Shown: positions 18,494 through 27,911 of the stretch, piece by piece | How positions within the stretch are numbered: the stretch's first letter is position 1 | Layout of the letters: each line of letters opens with the position of its first letter | Assembly (NCBI RefSeq): GCF_002909255.1 | Contig: NZ_PIOB01000006.1 | Location: 124,001-188,000, forward strand | Length of the DNA: 64,000 nucleotides | Direction of reading: 5' to 3' | Source of the DNA: Arenibacter hampyeongensis | Lineage (GTDB): Bacteria; Bacteroidota; Bacteroidia; Flavobacteriales; Flavobacteriaceae | Translations under genes and position numbers: made by a program | The notes under the pieces: generated by a model | Seen by the model: only the letters and a program-made list of their open reading frames with translations | The model's database searches: none | What the model was told of the DNA's origin: nothing

Positions 18494-21400
18494 ATGATTG
18501 AAATTCTTAAAAAGATATTTTTTTCCACCCGTTTAACCGCCGTCTTATTTATTGTTTTTGCCACCGCTATGGCCTTCGGTACTTTTATTGAAAGCTGGTA
18601 TAGTACCGAAACCGCAAGAATCTGGATATACAATGCCACTTGGTTCGAGGCAATTATGGTATTTTTTGTTATCAACTTTATTGGTAATATTTCACGTTAT
18701 AAGTTATTAAGAAAGGAAAAATGGGCGGTATTAATGCTACACCTTTCTTGGATTTTGATCATCCTTGGTGCCTTTGTAACAAGATATATAAGTTTTGAAG
18801 GCATGATGCCTATTCGTGAAGGAAGCACGGAAAACGTCTTTTATTCGGACAAAACTTATTTGACCGTTTATGTAGACGGGGAAATAGACAACGAACCAAA
18901 ACGCAAAATTCTGGAAGATGATATCTTGGTTACCTCTGAAGCCATAAAATCCAATTTACCTTGGAATTCCGATTTTAATGGACAACCATTTACCATATCC
19001 TATGTGGGATTTATTGATGGGGCAAAAGAAGGATTGATCGAAGATGAAAACGGGAAGGAATATCTAAAAATAGTTGAAGCGGGAGATGGTCAACGTCACG
19101 ACCATTATTTGGCAAGTGGAGAAGTAACCAGTATTCATAATGTGCTGTTTTCCTTGAACAAAATGACCGAGGGGGCCATAAATATTATTGAAGCGGATGG
19201 TGAATATCAAATAGAATCCCCTTTCGAAGGTCAATTTTTGAGAATGGCCGATCAGTTTCAGGGCACTCTGGCAAAGGATAGCCTTCAAACTTTTCAATTA
19301 AGATCCCTGTATACCACTGCAGGAATGCAATTTGTTGTTCCAGAACCAGTTATCAAGGGATCCTATGGTGTAATTCCTATTTCGGAAAACGAAAAAACAC
19401 AGAATGATCAAGATGCATTGATTGTGGATATTACAACTAATGGGGAAACGGTGCGTAAAAAATTACTGGGAGCTAAGGGCATATCCAATTTTTCAGGAGA
19501 GTTTAATGTGGGTGGGCTAGCCTTTAATTTATCCTATGGTTCTAAAGTGTATACCTTGCCTTTTGGAATTAAACTAAATGATTTTATTGCCGAAAAGCAT
19601 CCGGGTACAGAGAATAGCTACGCCTCCTTTATGAGCAAGGTTTCCATAGAGGACGACCGCCCATTTGATTATGACATATATATGAACCATATTTTGGACC
19701 ACAAGGGATATCGTTTTTTTCAGGCTAGTTTTCATCCAGACGAAAAAGGCACCGTATTATCCGTAAACCACGATTTTTGGGGTACATGGATAACCTATAT
19801 TGGATATTTCCTTTTGTATTCCGGTCTTATGGGAATTATGTTTTTTGGCAAGACGAGATTTAAGGATTTGGGCGCTTCCCTGGAAAAGCTAAAAAACAAA
19901 AGATCTAAGTTGGCAGTGCTATTTATTCTTGGTACAAGTTTAAATATGATGGCACAGGAAAATGTAGAGGCAGAAAGCCATGCACATGATAATACCCCAA
20001 CTGCCAAGCAGGTGGATTCATTATTGCACGCTATTACTCCTTCCAAGGACCATGCTGCAAATTTTGGAAAGTTGGTGATTCAGGATGCCGGAGGGCGTAT
20101 GAAACCTATAAATACATTTTCCTCTGAATTATTGAGAAAACTTAGTCTCAAGGAGAAGTTTACGGATTTTAATTCTGACCAAGTATTTCTATCCATGATG
20201 TTGAATCCAACAGCCTGGTATTATGCCGAATTTATTGCTCTGGATAAAAAAGGACAAAATGATAGTATTCGCAAGATCATTGGCCTTGAACATGGCAAGG
20301 AATTTGCCAAGGCTACAGATTTTTTTGATGAAAAAGGTCAGTACAAATTAACGGCCTATCTTCAAGAGGCCTATGCTACCAATACCCCAAACCAATTCCA
20401 AAAGGACTTTAAGAGTTTGGATGAACGTTTGGTACTATTGAATAGGGCGCTGGGAGGTGAAATAGTTAAAATTTTCCCCTTGCTAAATGATGAAAATAAC
20501 AAATGGATCTCAGCCGTTGAGTATAGGGGGGGACAATTCCAGGTGTCGGATTCCCTATATGCCAATTTTATTAAGAATGCAGTTCCCTTCTACTTAATGA
20601 GCTTGGAGAAAGCGGTGAAGACCGGCGATTATTCCGAAGCCGATAAATTGTTGGCCGCCTTTAAAAAGAATCAAGAAAATCACGGTAGTGAGGTGTTGCC
20701 TTCTGAAAATAAAATTAAAGCGGAAGTGTTCTATAATAAGGCAGATATATATAATAAACTTTACAAATATTATGCCCTTGTAGGTCTATTGATGTTTGTT
20801 CTCCTTGTTTTTCAAATTATCAAGGACAGGAAAGCACTTCGATTTAGTATAGCTGGTATAAAGACCATAATTTATGTGTTCTTTATTCTGCATACCCTTG
20901 GATTGATAATGCGATGGTATATTTCCGGACATGCGCCTTGGAGCGATGCCTATGAAAGTATACTTTACGTTTCCTGGGCCACTCTTGGTATGGGGCTCCT
21001 TTTCAGCAAGAAAAGCGATATGACCGTAGCGGCAGCTACTTTTGTGACTGCTATGTTATTATGGATTGCCCATCAGAGTTGGGTAGACCCCTCCATCGCA
21101 AATCTTGTGCCAGTGTTGGATAGTTATTGGTTGATGATCCATGTGGCGGTAATCGTTGGTAGTTATGGGCCATTGACTGTGGGAATGATCTTAGGGGTAG
21201 TGAGTCTATTGTTGATTATTATGACAACCGAAAAGAACAAGAAAAAAATGGAACATAACATTAAGGAGCTTACTATAATTAATGAGTTATCCTTAACGGT
21301 AGGGTTGGTAATGCTGACCATTGGAAACTTCTTGGGCGGTCAATGGGCCAATGAAAGTTGGGGTCGATATTGGGGATGGGATCCAAAGGAAACTTGGGCC

Positions 21401-21670
21401 CTGATTTCCATAATGATTTATGCTTTCGTGATCCACACAAGATTGATTCCTGGATTACGTGGAAAATGGTTGTTCAATTTGTTGAGTGTCGTTGCTTTTG
21501 GTAGTATTATGATGACTTATTTCGGTGTTAATTTTTATCTGGTTGGTTTACATAGTTATGCCAGTGGGGCACAGGTTATTACCCCTACATTTATTTATTA
21601 TACGATATTGGCTGTCGTGATTTTGGGAGCTGTGAGTTATTGGCGAAATAAAACGTATTATACCAAGTAA
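18494..21670 (+). CDS. ccsBA: fused ResB-CcsA cytochrome c biogenesis protein (CcsBA)
   Basis: 1058 residues: System II cytochrome c synthase in fused form. The N-terminal ResB part has helices at about 12-30, 47-65 and 75-95 and a long periplasmic beta domain up to another helix near 435-460 (ITYIGYFLLYSGLMGIMFFG). A second periplasmic region follows, then the CcsA part with about eight helices from about 755. The haem-handling WWD segment lies at about 954-967 (ESWGRYWGWDPKETW; W960-G-W962-D963). It exports haem and ligates it to CXXCH apocytochromes at the periplasmic face of the inner membrane. The fusion is usual in Bacteroidota. Starts a plus-strand block; stands alone in its transcript. 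Confidence 0.95.
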   Translation: MIEILKKIFFSTRLTAVLFIVFATAMAFGTFIESWYSTETARIWIYNATWFEAIMVFFVINFIGNISRYKLLRKEKWAVLMLHLSWILIILGAFVTRYISFEGMMPIREGSTENVFYSDKTYLTVYVDGEIDNEPKRKILEDDILVTSEAIKSNLPWNSDFNGQPFTISYVGFIDGAKEGLIEDENGKEYLKIVEAGDGQRHDHYLASGEVTSIHNVLFSLNKMTEGAINIIEADGEYQIESPFEGQFLRMADQFQGTLAKDSLQTFQLRSLYTTAGMQFVVPEPVIKGSYGVIPISENEKTQNDQDALIVDITTNGETVRKKLLGAKGISNFSGEFNVGGLAFNLSYGSKVYTLPFGIKLNDFIAEKHPGTENSYASFMSKVSIEDDRPFDYDIYMNHILDHKGYRFFQASFHPDEKGTVLSVNHDFWGTWITYIGYFLLYSGLMGIMFFGKTRFKDLGASLEKLKNKRSKLAVLFILGTSLNMMAQENVEAESHAHDNTPTAKQVDSLLHAITPSKDHAANFGKLVIQDAGGRMKPINTFSSELLRKLSLKEKFTDFNSDQVFLSMMLNPTAWYYAEFIALDKKGQNDSIRKIIGLEHGKEFAKATDFFDEKGQYKLTAYLQEAYATNTPNQFQKDFKSLDERLVLLNRALGGEIVKIFPLLNDENNKWISAVEYRGGQFQVSDSLYANFIKNAVPFYLMSLEKAVKTGDYSEADKLLAAFKKNQENHGSEVLPSENKIKAEVFYNKADIYNKLYKYYALVGLLMFVLLVFQIIKDRKALRFSIAGIKTIIYVFFILHTLGLIMRWYISGHAPWSDAYESILYVSWATLGMGLLFSKKSDMTVAAATFVTAMLLWIAHQSWVDPSIANLVPVLDSYWLMIHVAVIVGSYGPLTVGMILGVVSLLLIIMTTEKNKKKMEHNIKELTIINELSLTVGLVMLTIGNFLGGQWANESWGRYWGWDPKETWALISIMIYAFVIHTRLIPGLRGKWLFNLLSVVAFGSIMMTYFGVNFYLVGLHSYASGAQVITPTFIYYTILAVVILGAVSYWRNKTYYTK

Positions 21671-21672
21671 TT

Positions 21673-21702
21673 TTGTAAAATTTAAAAAATAGTGCATATT
21701 TG
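21673..21702 (+). promoter_or_regulatory. probable promoter of the MATE gene
   Basis: TTG (21673-21675), 19-nt spacer, then CATATTTG (21695-21702), one mismatch from TAnnTTTG. It begins just after the ccsBA stop and would give an untranslated leader of about 120 nt before the MATE ATG. Confidence 0.5.
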
Positions 21703-21829
21703 TGCCATTATGAAGTAAAGGAATTATGTTTTTTATAGATGTAAGATCAATGACTTGCGAATTCTAATTATTGGATTTCCGGTTATTGATTGCGTTTATT
21801 TTCTTCGTTTAACATAATTTTCTTTACGT

Positions 21830-23239
21830 ATGGGAAATCCAAACAAGCTTACACTACCTAAATTATATAAGTATTTTATTATCGCCGTAACTGGCAAGGA
21901 ATCCGAATTTACCACAGGAAGTATTCGAAGGGCCATTTTTATGCTGTCCATTCCAATGATTTTGGAAATGTTGATGGAGTCTATTTTTGCCTTGGTCGAT
22001 ATTGCATATGTAGCAAGGGTTAGTGTCAATGCTGTAGCTACAATAGGACTTACAGAATCTGTGATTACCTTGATTTATGCCGTAGCAATAGGATTAAGTA
22101 TGGCGGCAACTGCCATTGTGGCGAGAAGGGTAGGGGAAAAGAATATAAAAGGTGCCAGGGAATCTGCGGTCCAGGCAATTTTATTGGGTATCGCAGTGGC
22201 ACTTGTCACAGGTATCATAGGGGCTTTCTATGCAGAGGAGATCCTAAGCCTAATGGGTGGGAGCCAGGAACTTATTGCTGAAGGCAAGGGGTATACCAGC
22301 TTAATGTTAGGTGGCAATATTACCATATTACTTTTATTCTTGATAAATGCGATCTTCAGGGGTGCCGGGGATGCCTCTATTGCTATGTGGACCTTGGTTC
22401 TTTCCAACGGCCTAAATATTATACTTGATCCCATCTTTATTTTTGGATGGGGACCAATTCCTGAATATGGGGTTATGGGTGCAGCCATTGCCACCAACAT
22501 AGGCAGGGGTTCTGCCGTTCTATTTCAATTGGCAATTTTGTTCTTTGGCTGGAGCAGAATTAAATTACAGTTGTCCGATTTGGTCATTAGATTTAAGGTT
22601 ATGACGAACCTTATATATGTTTCGCTTGGGGGGATTGCCCAATTCTTGATCGGTACCTCCAGCTGGATATTTCTAATGCGAATAATGTCAGAATTCGGCA
22701 GTGAAGTCCTGGCTGGCTATACCATTGCCATCAGGGTAATAATGTTTTCCCTTATGCCCTCATGGGGTATGAGCAATGCCGCCGCCACCTTGGTGGGTCA
22801 AAATTTAGGCGCGAAACAACCGTACAGAGCCGAAATATCCGTTTGGAAAACAGGAAAGTATAATGCCATTTTTATGTTTTTAATATCATTAATATACCTC
22901 TGCTTTGCCAGAGACATAATTATGTTCTTTAATACAACCCCAGATGTTGTTGAATATGGTACCTTATGTCTACAAATAATTGCTGCAGGATATGTGTTCT
23001 ATGCATATGGTATGGTATTAACACAGGCATTTAATGGAGCGGGGGATACCAGGACCCCAACCAAAATTAATTTTTGGATATTTTGGGTATTTCAACTTCC
23101 TATGGCATATCTCATAGCAATAACCTTTAATTATGGGGCAATTGGAGTTTTTATCGCCATTGCCGCGGCCGAGATTTTACTGACTATAATAAGCTACATA
23201 CTGTTTAAACAAGGTAAGTGGAAAGAATTTCAGGTATGA
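21830..23239 (+). CDS. MATE-family efflux transporter
   Basis: 469 residues with about 12 predicted helices in two homologous halves (first half from AIFMLSIPMILEMLMESIFA, second half from VMTNLIYVSLGGIAQFLIGT). MATE transporters exchange cationic drugs, flavin-like or other compounds against sodium or protons across the inner membrane. The motifs VGEKNIKGARESAV and NGAGDTRTPTKI are in the usual places. It lies between ccsBA and the trans-sulfuration enzyme, all on the plus strand, with its own likely promoter. The substrate cannot be predicted. Confidence 0.93.
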   Translation: MGNPNKLTLPKLYKYFIIAVTGKESEFTTGSIRRAIFMLSIPMILEMLMESIFALVDIAYVARVSVNAVATIGLTESVITLIYAVAIGLSMAATAIVARRVGEKNIKGARESAVQAILLGIAVALVTGIIGAFYAEEILSLMGGSQELIAEGKGYTSLMLGGNITILLLFLINAIFRGAGDASIAMWTLVLSNGLNIILDPIFIFGWGPIPEYGVMGAAIATNIGRGSAVLFQLAILFFGWSRIKLQLSDLVIRFKVMTNLIYVSLGGIAQFLIGTSSWIFLMRIMSEFGSEVLAGYTIAIRVIMFSLMPSWGMSNAAATLVGQNLGAKQPYRAEISVWKTGKYNAIFMFLISLIYLCFARDIIMFFNTTPDVVEYGTLCLQIIAAGYVFYAYGMVLTQAFNGAGDTRTPTKINFWIFWVFQLPMAYLIAITFNYGAIGVFIAIAAAEILLTIISYILFKQGKWKEFQV

Positions 23240-23241
23240 CC

Positions 23242-23257
23242 TATTTTTGTAACTTTG
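23242..23257 (+). promoter_or_regulatory. two overlapping-range -7 elements before the PLP enzyme gene
   Basis: TATTTTTG (23242-23249) and TAACTTTG (23250-23257) both match TAnnTTTG and lie immediately after the MATE stop codon. Neither has a TTG at the right distance upstream. The leader to the ATG at 23293 would be 30-45 nt. Confidence 0.45.
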
Positions 23258-23292
23258 TGCAGCATCATTCATTATCAATTTAAATAGATATA

Positions 23293-24465
23293 ATGAAACA
23301 ACAAAATAAAGGCCTTAATACCATCTGCACCCATGTTGGTCAGTTGGAGGACAAGGAATTCAAGGGGGCCATATCCCCATTGTATATGGGTACCGCATAT
23401 GCCTTTGAAGATATAGACGTAAAACGCTACCCTAGATATTTCAACACACCCAATCAGGTTGCATTGGCCAAGAAGATTGCAGCTTTGGAACATGCAGAAA
23501 CGGCTTTGATTTTTGGAAGTGGCATGGCTGCCATCAGCACCTCGCTACTGGCATTTTTGAAGGCAGGTGATCATATAGTGTTGCAAAAGATTATTTATGG
23601 AGGCACTTATAATCTGGTAGTCGAGGAATTTGAAAAGTTTGGGATATCGTACTCTTTTACCGATGGTTTTAGTGCCAAGGATTTTGAGGCAAAAATACAG
23701 GAAAACACCAAAGTTATTTATATAGAGACCCCTTCGAATCCCTTATTGAACATCACGGATTTAAAGGCAGTGGGGGATATTTCTAAAAAACTTGGCCTCA
23801 TATCCATGATCGATAATACATTTGCCAGCCCCGTGAATCAAAACCCGATTGATTTTGGTATAGATGTGGTAATCCATAGCGCTACAAAATATATGGGCGG
23901 ACATTCCGATATATGTGCGGGTGCTGTTGCTTCAACGGAAGAGTATATGCAGCGTATTTTCCACTTGGCTAAAAATCTCGGTGGTAGTCTTAGCGATTAC
24001 ACGGTTTGGTTATTGGAAAGAAGTATTAAAACCATGGGAATAAGGGTCAAGGCCCAAAATGGGAATGCACAACGCATGGCAGATTATCTATATGATCACA
24101 ACGATATTTCGGCCGTATATTATCCCGGCTTGCCCTCGCATCCGGGCCATGAGATTGCCAAGAAGCAGATGAAAGGTTTTGGAGGCATGTTGTCTTTTGA
24201 GTTAAATGCAGATTTTAACGCCTCTAAATTTCAAAAGTCCTTAAAATTGATTAAACCAGCCATGAGTTTGGCGGGAGTAGAAAGTACAGTGCTTTCGCCA
24301 ACCTTAACTTCACATTCCCTTTTGAGCGCTGAAGAACGTAAACGACAAGGTATTGCTGATGGCTTAATACGTTTTTCTGCTGGAATAGAAGAAACAGAGG
24401 ATTTAATTACCGATATTGAGCAGGCTTTGGAAAAGGTACGGAAGGAAAGAAAATTGTCCGTTTAG
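23293..24465 (+). CDS. PLP-dependent trans-sulfuration enzyme (methionine gamma-lyase / cystathionine gamma-synthase type)
   Basis: 390 residues, full length for the Cys/Met metabolism PLP family. The PLP lysine is Lys199 in SATKYMGGHSD; other family marks are YPRYFNTPNQVALAKKIAAL, FGSGMAAIS (phosphate cup), YIETPSNPLL and IDNTFASP, and the C-terminal FGGMLSFEL and RFSAGIEETEDL. Members eliminate or exchange the gamma substituent of sulphur amino acids. Choice between methionine gamma-lyase, cystathionine gamma-lyase and gamma-synthase cannot be made safely; the absence of Met-specific features was not testable here. BshB1, another thiol-metabolism gene, follows 105 bp later. Confidence 0.88.
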   Translation: MKQQNKGLNTICTHVGQLEDKEFKGAISPLYMGTAYAFEDIDVKRYPRYFNTPNQVALAKKIAALEHAETALIFGSGMAAISTSLLAFLKAGDHIVLQKIIYGGTYNLVVEEFEKFGISYSFTDGFSAKDFEAKIQENTKVIYIETPSNPLLNITDLKAVGDISKKLGLISMIDNTFASPVNQNPIDFGIDVVIHSATKYMGGHSDICAGAVASTEEYMQRIFHLAKNLGGSLSDYTVWLLERSIKTMGIRVKAQNGNAQRMADYLYDHNDISAVYYPGLPSHPGHEIAKKQMKGFGGMLSFELNADFNASKFQKSLKLIKPAMSLAGVESTVLSPTLTSHSLLSAEERKRQGIADGLIRFSAGIEETEDLITDIEQALEKVRKERKLSV

Positions 24466-24569
24466 ATCCCCATTCGTACTAATACTTAGTGATAACTTAG
24501 AATTAATAAAAGAGAAGTTTTATGGGAGATATTTTGAAAGCTTCGAAGAACAAAGTAGACATACCTTAA

Positions 24570-25292
24570 ATGAAATTAGACATTTTAGTATTTGGTGCGC
24601 ATCCTGATGATGCTGAATTAGGAGCTGGGGCAACTATAGCAAAGGAAGTTGCCAACGGCAAAAAAGTAGGGATAGTGGATTTAACCCGTGGTGAATTGGG
24701 CACACGCGGTTCTGCCGAAATTAGGGATAGGGAAGCAGCTGAGGCAGCTGATATATTAGGGGTGGTGGTCCGTGAAAATTTGGAATTTGCCGATGGATTT
24801 TTTACCAACGACAGGAAGCATCAAATGGAGATAATAAAAATGATCAGAAAATATAGGCCAGAAACGGTCTTATGTAATGCAATAGAGGATAGGCATATTG
24901 ATCATGCCAAAGGCAGTAAACTGGTAAGTGACGCATGCTTTTTAAGTGGACTTGTAAAAATTGACACTAAAATTGATGGGGAGGAAATTTGGCAGGAGGC
25001 TTGGAGACCGAAACTCGTATATCATTATATACAATGGAAAAACCTTGAGCCCGATTTTGTGGTGGATGTATCCGAATTTATTGATACAAAGGTTAAGGCC
25101 ATTATGGCCTATAGCTCTCAATTTTACGACCCGAAAAGTAAGGAGCCGGAAACACCTATCAGCAGCAAAAACTTTATAGATAGTGTTGTTTATAGATCAA
25201 GGGACTTGGGTAGAATGGTAGGGATATCTTATGCGGAAGGGTTTACTACCGAGCGATTTGTAGCTGTTAAGAACCTTGACAGTCTTATTTAG
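24570..25292 (+). CDS. bshB1: bacillithiol biosynthesis deacetylase BshB1
   Basis: 240 residues, PIG-L fold without signal peptide, so cytoplasmic. AHPDDAELGAG at residues 10-20 gives zinc ligands His11 and Asp14 with catalytic Asp13; HIDH (109-112) carries the third ligand. The segments DLTRGELGTRG and YSSQFYDP and the C-terminus GISYAEGFTTERF are those of BshB1. It removes the acetyl group from GlcNAc-malate to give GlcN-malate, the second step of bacillithiol synthesis, which Flavobacteriia use as a low-molecular-weight thiol. BshA and BshC are not in the window. The last 4 bp overlap the end of the convergent histidine kinase gene. Confidence 0.93.
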   Translation: MKLDILVFGAHPDDAELGAGATIAKEVANGKKVGIVDLTRGELGTRGSAEIRDREAAEAADILGVVVRENLEFADGFFTNDRKHQMEIIKMIRKYRPETVLCNAIEDRHIDHAKGSKLVSDACFLSGLVKIDTKIDGEEIWQEAWRPKLVYHYIQWKNLEPDFVVDVSEFIDTKVKAIMAYSSQFYDPKSKEPETPISSKNFIDSVVYRSRDLGRMVGISYAEGFTTERFVAVKNLDSLI

Positions 25293-27373
25293 GCCGATTT
25301 TTGAAAGTGCTTTTTACCCTTGGGAACGGTAAAATAAAAGGTTGAGCCAACATTAAGTTCACTTTTGATCCAAAGGTTGCCCCCGTTTTTGATGACCATT
25401 TCACTGCATAGGGAAAGGCCTAGACCTGTTCCTTTTTCATTGTTGGTACCGTAAGTGGTAATATTGGTGTTTTTTGAAAGTATTTGATCCTGAACGGCCT
25501 CGTCTATACCAATACCCGTATCCTTGACAAAAACCTCTAAAAATTCATGTCTGTCTACATAGCCAATTGTAATGTGCCCGTTGTTAGGTGTAAATTTAAG
25601 GGCATTGCTCAAAAGATTTCTAATAACAATATCAATTTGATTTTCATCGGACCAAATTATGGCCTTATTGACAATTAAATTGTCCATCGTGATCATTTTG
25701 GTGTAAGCCAATTCACTAAGTAGATTAATATTGTTTTCTACAAGGGAGTTTAGATCTACATTGGTAGGGTCCGTGGTGGCTTCACGCATTTGCGACTGTC
25801 CCCAAGTAAGAAGGTTGTTCAATGTAAAGGAAATACTGTTGACGTCGTTCTTTAATTTGGGAATAAACTCCTTGAATTCCGATTCTTTAATATCACCACT
25901 GTTAAGTAATTTCAATAAACCCTCCATAGCTCCAATAGGACCACGAAGATCATGTGCAATGATGGAAAAAAGTTTGTTTTTAGTGTTATTGGACTCCCAT
26001 AGCTCTCCCTCCCTTTGTTCCAGGTCCAGTTTTTGACATTCGAGTTCCTTGTTCAGTTTTTTTAGGATTTTTTGTCCTCTGATCACTAAAAAAGCTATTG
26101 CACCCATAATTATAACAAATAGTATTGCTATATAAATATAGAGGCGCTGTTTGGCCAAGGCTTTTTCATTTTTAATTACCAATGCTTCTTGCTGATTCTT
26201 ATGGCTGATTTCTGTTTTCAACATCGTCATGCTCATCTTGTTCTCATCCCTAGACAAGGTATCTGATATATGTCTAAAAATTTCATGATATTTTAGGGCT
26301 GAAGCATAATTCTCCTGGTTCTTATATACTTTATAAAGTGTATTGGAACATTTTTTAATACCCTCCATTGATTTTATAGTGGAGGAGATTTCAAAGGCCA
26401 TTAATGCGTAATTGTGCGAAATACTGTCTTTTTCCAGTCCAAAATGAGCTTCCGCCATACCATTGTACAGGTCAATAATTCCACGGTCGTCCTGAAGGTT
26501 TTCATGTAATTCCCGACTTTTATCATACCAATACAAAGCCCTTGTATATTGCTTCTGTTTTAAATACACTTTACCCTTTACTTCATATGCGAAGGCAAGC
26601 CAATCCCATACCTCTCCATTTTCGAAAATATTGATACTGCGGTTTAGTTTAAACAAGGCATTTTGAAAATCACCGGTTTCAGCATATATGGAGGCCACAT
26701 TGCTCATGGTTTGGGCTGAATTTACGTCATTTCCGATTAGATTATTTATTTTTTCTACCTTATTGTAAAAATAAAGGGCTTGTTCATAATCCTTTTGAGT
26801 AGCATATAAATCAGCTACATTTTCATAAAGGATCGACTCCATTTTCTTATTGTCGTGGGCCTGTGCAAGTTTTATATTCTCCAAATAGCCCAACAAGGCA
26901 GTTGAGTAGTTGCCAATATATACGTTTTCATTTGCCAATTCGTTGCCAATTCTTAAGGATAAGTTGGGATCATTATCCTTTTTGGCACTTGCCAAAGCCA
27001 TTTCATAATTTTCTATTGCAGTGGTATGTTCACCTATATCCGAATAATAAGTACCCATGTTGAAAAGGGCACCACTTACTCCTTTGTAATAATCTATGTT
27101 GCTACTTAATTTTTGCGCTTCGCTGGAAAGCAATAAAAGACTATCAGGATTTAAGAATCTAAGCTTAGCGCCAAGATCTATCAATAATCCAATGTATATG
27201 GTATCTTTAATGACCTGTTTATTCTGACTTCGTAAAGTTGTTATTTTTTGTTTCAATTCGCCAGTGGAGGTTTCCTGTGCGGAGTTTATCCCGCAAAAGA
27301 AAAGGAGAATCCAGAACACGGTTAATTTTGCTTTAATCGCCCGTGAGCTTGTATTTAATGCTTTAAAAGACAT
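25289..27373 (-). CDS. TPR-containing sensor histidine kinase, orphan
   Basis: 694 residues. A signal/anchor segment at about 14-32 is followed by a periplasmic TPR array (about 60-400, with repeats such as SIYAETGDFQNALFKLNRSI and YEQALYFYNKVEKINN), a membrane span at about 408-430 (YIYIAILFVIIMGAIAFLVI), a short coiled coil, then a HisKA domain with phospho-acceptor His474 (FSIIAHDLRGPIGAME) and a HATPase domain (NLLSNALKFTPNNG, DTGIGI, GTGLGLSL). It would sense an envelope signal and phosphorylate a response regulator. No regulator gene is adjacent, so the partner is unknown. Ends in a 4-bp convergent overlap with bshB1. Confidence 0.93.
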   Translation of the reverse strand: MSFKALNTSSRAIKAKLTVFWILLFFCGINSAQETSTGELKQKITTLRSQNKQVIKDTIYIGLLIDLGAKLRFLNPDSLLLLSSEAQKLSSNIDYYKGVSGALFNMGTYYSDIGEHTTAIENYEMALASAKKDNDPNLSLRIGNELANENVYIGNYSTALLGYLENIKLAQAHDNKKMESILYENVADLYATQKDYEQALYFYNKVEKINNLIGNDVNSAQTMSNVASIYAETGDFQNALFKLNRSINIFENGEVWDWLAFAYEVKGKVYLKQKQYTRALYWYDKSRELHENLQDDRGIIDLYNGMAEAHFGLEKDSISHNYALMAFEISSTIKSMEGIKKCSNTLYKVYKNQENYASALKYHEIFRHISDTLSRDENKMSMTMLKTEISHKNQQEALVIKNEKALAKQRLYIYIAILFVIIMGAIAFLVIRGQKILKKLNKELECQKLDLEQREGELWESNNTKNKLFSIIAHDLRGPIGAMEGLLKLLNSGDIKESEFKEFIPKLKNDVNSISFTLNNLLTWGQSQMREATTDPTNVDLNSLVENNINLLSELAYTKMITMDNLIVNKAIIWSDENQIDIVIRNLLSNALKFTPNNGHITIGYVDRHEFLEVFVKDTGIGIDEAVQDQILSKNTNITTYGTNNEKGTGLGLSLCSEMVIKNGGNLWIKSELNVGSTFYFTVPKGKKHFQKSA

Positions 27374-27565
27374 TTATCCAAATTTATCTGGCGATAAAAA
27401 TATCTTTCAATTAAAAAATAAGCTAATAAATGTTGTGAAAACGCCGATTCTTGTGTGTTTTATCCAATAAAACGTGTATTTGGTCGGTAGAAGGGGTAGG
27501 GATAATGGCTATAATTCTATTGTTGAGCCTTTTACATAATGTTATAAAATAAGCTCAAATTTATT

Positions 27566-27595
27566 TTGCACGATAGAACTAAAGATTTATCTTTG
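27566..27595 (+). promoter_or_regulatory. promoter of tRNA-His
   Basis: TTG (27566-27568), 19-nt spacer, TATCTTTG (27588-27595): an exact match to the Bacteroidota consensus TTG-N19-TAnnTTTG. It ends 15 bp before the tRNA, consistent with a start site about 8 nt upstream of the mature 5' end. Confidence 0.8.
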
Positions 27596-27610
27596 CCACC
27601 GTTTACAAAT

Positions 27611-27685
27611 GGTGGTTGTAGCTCAGCTGGTTAGAGCATCGGTTTGTGGTACCGAGGGTCGCCGGTTCGAACCCGGTCTTCCACC
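27611..27685 (+). tRNA. tRNA-His (GTG anticodon)
   Basis: Cloverleaf folded by hand: G-1 at 27611 opposite C73 (27685), the histidine identity pair; D arm GCTC...GAGC; anticodon stem TCGGT/ACCGA with loop TTGTGGT giving anticodon GTG; T arm GCCGG-TTCGAAC-CCGGT. CCA is not encoded. The acceptor stem GTGGTTG/CTTCCAC contains two adjacent T-T mismatches at positions 5-68 and 6-67, which is unusual. It has its own promoter and terminator, so it is a single-gene transcript. Confidence 0.93.
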
Positions 27686-27695
27686 CAAAAACAAT

Positions 27696-27723
27696 ACCCT
27701 GTCAGAAATGACAGGGTTTTTTT
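27696..27723 (+). terminator. intrinsic terminator of tRNA-His
   Basis: Perfect 9-bp stem ACCCTGTCA/TGACAGGGT with a GAAA tetraloop, followed by seven T (27717-27723). It lies 10 nt after the tRNA. Confidence 0.9.
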
Positions 27724-27911
27724 GTGCTTTTAATCCAAAGTTGAGTGGTATTTAGAAATCCGGTGGAATATCAAGTTTCTTGGAATCAATCTCAAAAGTT
27801 GAAGTTTAAATATATACGTCTCTAAAACATTTCGGATCTATTATATTTACGAAATATAGTGTTTTGATTAATTGTTGTAAATGATTGGGTATAATTAATT
27901 GGATAATTTTT

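Noticed and set aside
24570-25292. BshB1 as part of the PIG-L uptake locus
   Set aside because: It lacks a signal peptide, is 10 kb away on the other strand, and carries BshB1-specific motifs.
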